A DNA stretch of 64,000 nucleotides from NCBI GenBank assembly GCA_023053575.1, contig JAKZAP010000183.1, positions 1 through 64,000 on the forward strand. The letters run 5' to 3'. The notes under the pieces were generated by a model. That model made no database searches. It was not told the origin of the DNA and saw nothing but the letters and a program-made list of their open reading frames with translations. Source of the stretch: Branchinecta lynchi. Its lineage: Eukaryota > Arthropoda > Branchiopoda > Anostraca > Branchinectidae. Numbering within the stretch: the first letter of the stretch is position 1; each line of letters opens with the position of its first letter. Shown one piece after another: positions 60,721 to 64,000 of the stretch. The position numbers were made by a program, and so were the translations under genes.

Positions 60721-62635
60721 TAACTTTCTGTCTGTCTTGACTGACTGTCTGTCGGTCTTGACTGACTCTCTGTCCGTCTGTTTGTCTTGACTGACTGACT
60801 GTCTGTCTGTCTGTGTGTCTGTGTGTCTGTCTGTCTGTCTGGTTTGTCTGCCTGTCTGTCTTGACTGATATTTTGATTTTGATGTATCTGACTGCCTGTC
60901 TGTCTTGACTGACTGTCTGTCTATCTTGACTGACTGTCTGTCTTTCTTGACTGACTGTCTGTCTGTCTTGATTGACTGTCTGTCTGTCTTGACTGACTGT
61001 CTGTCTTTCTTGGCTGACTGTCTGTCTGTCTGTCTTGATTGACTGTCTGTCGGTCTTGACTGACTGTCTCTCTGTCTGTCTGTCCTTTCTGACTGTCTGT
61101 CTGTCTTGACTGACTGTCTGTCTGTCTTGACTGACTGACTGTCTGTCTGAATGTTTGTCTGTCTGTATGTCTTGACTGACTGTTTGTCTGTCTTTATTGA
61201 CTGTCTGTCTGTCTTGACTGACTGTCTGTCTGTCAGTCTGTCTGTCTGTCTGTATGTTTGTCTGTCTGTCTGTCTGTCTGTTCGTCTTAACAGTCTATCT
61301 GTCTGTCTGTCTGTCTTGACTGACTGTCTGTCTGTCTTGAGTGTCTGTCTGTCTGTCTTGACTGACTGACTGTTTGTCTGTCTGTCTGTCTTGACTGACT
61401 GTTTGTCTGTCTTTACTGACTGTCTTTCTGTCTTGACTGACTGTCTGTCTTGACTGACTGACTTTCTGTCTATCTGTCTGACTGACTGTTTGTTTGTCTT
61501 GACTGACTGCCTGACAGTCTGTTTGTCGTGACTGACTATCTGACTGTTTTGACTGACTGTCGGTCGGGCTGTCTTGACTGACTGTCGGTCTGTCTGTTTT
61601 GAGTGACTTTTTGTCTGCCTTGACTGACTGTCTGTCGGTCTTGACTGACTCTCTCTCCGTCTGTTTGTCTTGACTGACTGACTGTCTGTCTGCCTGTCTG
61701 TCTTGACTAACTGTTTGTCTGTCTTGACTGACTGACTGACTGTCTGTCTGTCTGTCTTCACTGACTGACTGAATGTCTCTCTGTCTGTCTTGACTGACTG
61801 TCCGTCTATCTGACTTGACTGACAGTCTTTCTGTCTTGACTGACTGGCTGTCTGTCTGTCTTGACTGACTGACTGTCTGTCTGTCTTGACTGACTGTTTG
61901 ACTGTCTAACTTGACTGACTGTCTGTCTGTCTTTGTGTCTTGTCTGACTGTCTGTCTTTGTTGACCGACTGTCTGTCTGTCTTCACTGACTCTCTGTCTA
62001 TCTGTCTTGACCGACTGTCTGTCTGTCTGTCTTGACAGACTGTCTGTCTGTCTGTCTTGACAGACTGTCTTCTGTCTGTCTTGACTGACTGTCTGTCTGT
62101 CTGTCTTGACTTACTCTCTGGTTGTCTGTCTTGACCGACTCTCTCTCTGTCTGTCTGAATGTTTGTCTGTCTGTATGTCTTGACTGACTGTTTGTCTGTC
62201 TTTATTGACTGTCTGTCTGTCTTGACTGACTGTCTGTCTGTCTGTCTGACTGTCTGTCTGTCTGTCTTGACTGACTGTCTGTCTGTCTGTATTGACTGAC
62301 TGTCTGTCTGTCTATGTGCCTGTCTGTCTGTGTGACTGTCTGTCTGTCTGTCTGTCCGTCTTAACAGTCTGTCTGTCTGTCTGTCTGTCTTACCTGACTG
62401 ACTCTCTGTCTGAATGTCTGTATGTCTTGACTGAATGTTTGTCTGTCTTCACTGACTGTCTGTCTGTCTTGACTGACTGTCTGTCTGTCTTGACTGACTG
62501 TCTGTCTGTCTTGACTGACTGTCTATCTGACTGCCTGTTTGTCGTGACTGACTATCTGACTGTTTTGACTGACTGTCGGTCGGGCTGTCTTGACTGACTG
62601 TCGGTCTGTCTGTTTTGAGTGACTTTCTGTCTGTC

Positions 62636-64000
62636 TTATCTGTCTGCCTGTCGGTCTTGACTGATATTTTGATTTTGATGTATCTGACTGCCTGTCTGTC
62701 TTGACTGACTGTCTGTCTTTCTGTCTTGACTTACTCTCTGTCTGTCTGTCTTGACTGACTCTCTGTCTGTCTGTCTTGACTGACTCTCTGTTTGTCTGTC
62801 TTGAAAGACTCTCTCTCTGTAGTCTTGACTAACTGTCTTTCTGTCTGTATGTCTTGACTGTCTGTCTGTCTGTCTGTCTGCCTTTCTGACTTGACTGTCC
62901 GTCTGTCTGACTGTCTGTCTGTCTGACTGTCTGGTTGTCTTGACTGACTGTATGTCTGTTTGTCTTGACTGACGGTCTGTCTTTCCATCTGTCTGTCTTG
63001 ACTGACTGACTCTCTGTCTGACTTGACTGACTGTCTTTCTGTCTTGACTGACTGACTTGCTGTCTGTCTGTCTTGACTGACTGTTTGTTTGTCTGTCTTG
63101 ACTGACTCTCTGTCTGTCTGTCTTGACTGACTCTCTGTTTGTCTGTATTGACAGACTCTCTCTCTGTCTGTCTTGACTAACTGTCTTTCTGTCTGTATGT
63201 CTTGACTGTCTGTCTGTCTGCCTTTCTGACTTGACTTTCCGTCTGTCTGACTGTCTGTCTGTCTGACTGTCTGGTTGTCTTGACTGACTGTATGTCTGTT
63301 TGTCTTGACTGACTGTCTGTCTTTCCATCTGTCTGTCTTGACTGACTGACTCTCTGTCTGACTTGACTGACTGTCTTTCTGTCTTGACTGACTGACTTCC
63401 TGTCTGTCTGTCTTGACTGACTGTTTGTCTTTCCATCTGTCTGTCTTGACTGACTGTCTGGATGTCTGACTTGAATGACTGTCTTTCTGTCTGTCTTGAC
63501 TGACTGTCTGTCTGTCTGTCTGTCTTGACTGACTGTCTGTCTGTCTTGCCTGACTGTCTGTCTGTCTGTCTGTCTTGACTGACTGTCTGTCTGTCTTGCC
63601 TGACTGTCTGTCTGTCTTGACTAACTCTCTGTCTATCTTGACTAACTCTCTGTCTGTCTGTCTGTCATGACTGACTGTATGTATGTCTGTCTGTCTTGAC
63701 TAACTGTCTGTCTGTCTTGACTGACTGACTGACTGTCTGTCAGTCTTTCTTGAGTGAATGTCTTTCTGTCTTGACTGACTGACTTGCTGGTTGTCTGTCT
63801 GTCTTGACTGACTGTCTTTGTGTCTGTCTTGACTGACTGTCTGTCTGTCTGACCTGACTAACTGTCTGTCTGTCTTGACTGACTTGTCTTGACTAACTGT
63901 CTGTCTGTCTTGACTGACTTACTGTCTATCTTGACTAACTATCTGTCTGTATGGCTTGACTGACTATCTGTCTGTATGGCTTGACTGACTGTCTGTCTGT
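62636..64000 (-). repeat. Higher-order repeat copy, about 8.25 kb period (right copy, cut by window)
   Basis: Partner of 54394-55900; it runs off the window end. Confidence 0.8.

Larger units (their letters stand above)
42556..62684. repeat. Nine copies of an AT-rich GATACATC...AATATC marker, both orientations
   Basis: A 22-bp segment, GATACATC followed by AAAATCAAAATATC, starts at 42556, 44839, 45179, 47335 and 48845 on the plus strand, and at 51235, 56573, 60867 and 62663 on the minus strand. The orientation follows the satellite strand. It is always next to a CAGGCAGTCA variant, so it travels with one satellite unit. The given range is first to last copy. Confidence 0.9.
48960..64000 (-). 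repeat. Same satellite, inverted orientation, block 4
   Basis: The plus strand reads TCTG, ACTG and CTTG words, the reverse complement of blocks 1-3. Specific variants match by complement: the CCGTCTATCTGACTTGAC context near 54180 is the complement of the GTCAAGTCAGATAGACGG context near 11410. The AT-rich marker appears as GATATTTTG at four places. The 544-codon minus-strand frame at 60127-61761 is satellite, not a gene. The right end is cut by the window. Confidence 0.97.

Noticed and set aside
60127..61761. 544-codon open frame on the minus strand, and about forty shorter TDRQ/SQDRQ or CLSVLTD frames
   Set aside because: They consist wholly of the satellite. CAGT, CAAG and ACAG words give almost no stop codons, so long frames appear by composition; they have no start context, no conserved non-repeat sequence, and they break at small indels.

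Overview
The window is eukaryotic, almost certainly metazoan DNA, and most of it (about 47.8 kb) is one low-complexity satellite. Two Ty3/gypsy-type LTR retrotransposons interrupt it. The evidence for a eukaryote is the tetranucleotide-based satellite, the LTR elements with TATA boxes, and the absence of any prokaryotic gene layout. The species cannot be read from the sequence. An invertebrate is my guess, not a result. I see no host gene, tRNA, rRNA or CRISPR array.

Layout. (1) Positions 1-13656 are satellite whose plus strand is built from the words CAGT, CAAG and ACAG. (2) Positions 13661-25307 are a complete young LTR retrotransposon (element 1). It has two 590-bp LTRs differing at two bases, a 4-bp target duplication CCAG, a primer binding site, gag with three CCHC zinc knuckles, a TTTAAAC minus-one frameshift site, a protease-RT-RNase H-integrase pol with a long tail, about 4 kb of non-coding DNA, and a polypurine tract. 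(3) Positions 25312-30351 are satellite in the same orientation. (4) Positions 30356-34843 are a second, related but distinct LTR element (element 2). It has a 4-bp target duplication ACGG and a complete 3' LTR, but most of its 5' LTR and all coding sequence except a pol tail are gone. Its long non-coding 3' region remains. (5) Positions 34848-48958 are satellite in the same orientation. (6) At about 48959 the array switches strand, and 48960-64000 is the same satellite as its reverse complement.

How element 1 would work: the LTR promoter drives a genomic RNA. Gag is read from the ATG at 14356. A fraction of ribosomes slip at 15423-15429 into the pol frame just before the gag stop and make Gag-Pol. 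Protease, reverse transcriptase/RNase H and integrase then mature and copy the element, using the primer binding site and polypurine tract. Element 2 lacks these enzymes and could only move in trans.

The most interesting signal is not a protein. The non-coding 3' regions of both elements share a folded motif, found once in element 1 and twice in element 2. Its outer and middle stems have different sequences in each copy yet still pair, while the loop sequences and an inner hairpin stay nearly constant. That is compensatory change, as expected of a selected RNA structure. I do not recognise the family.
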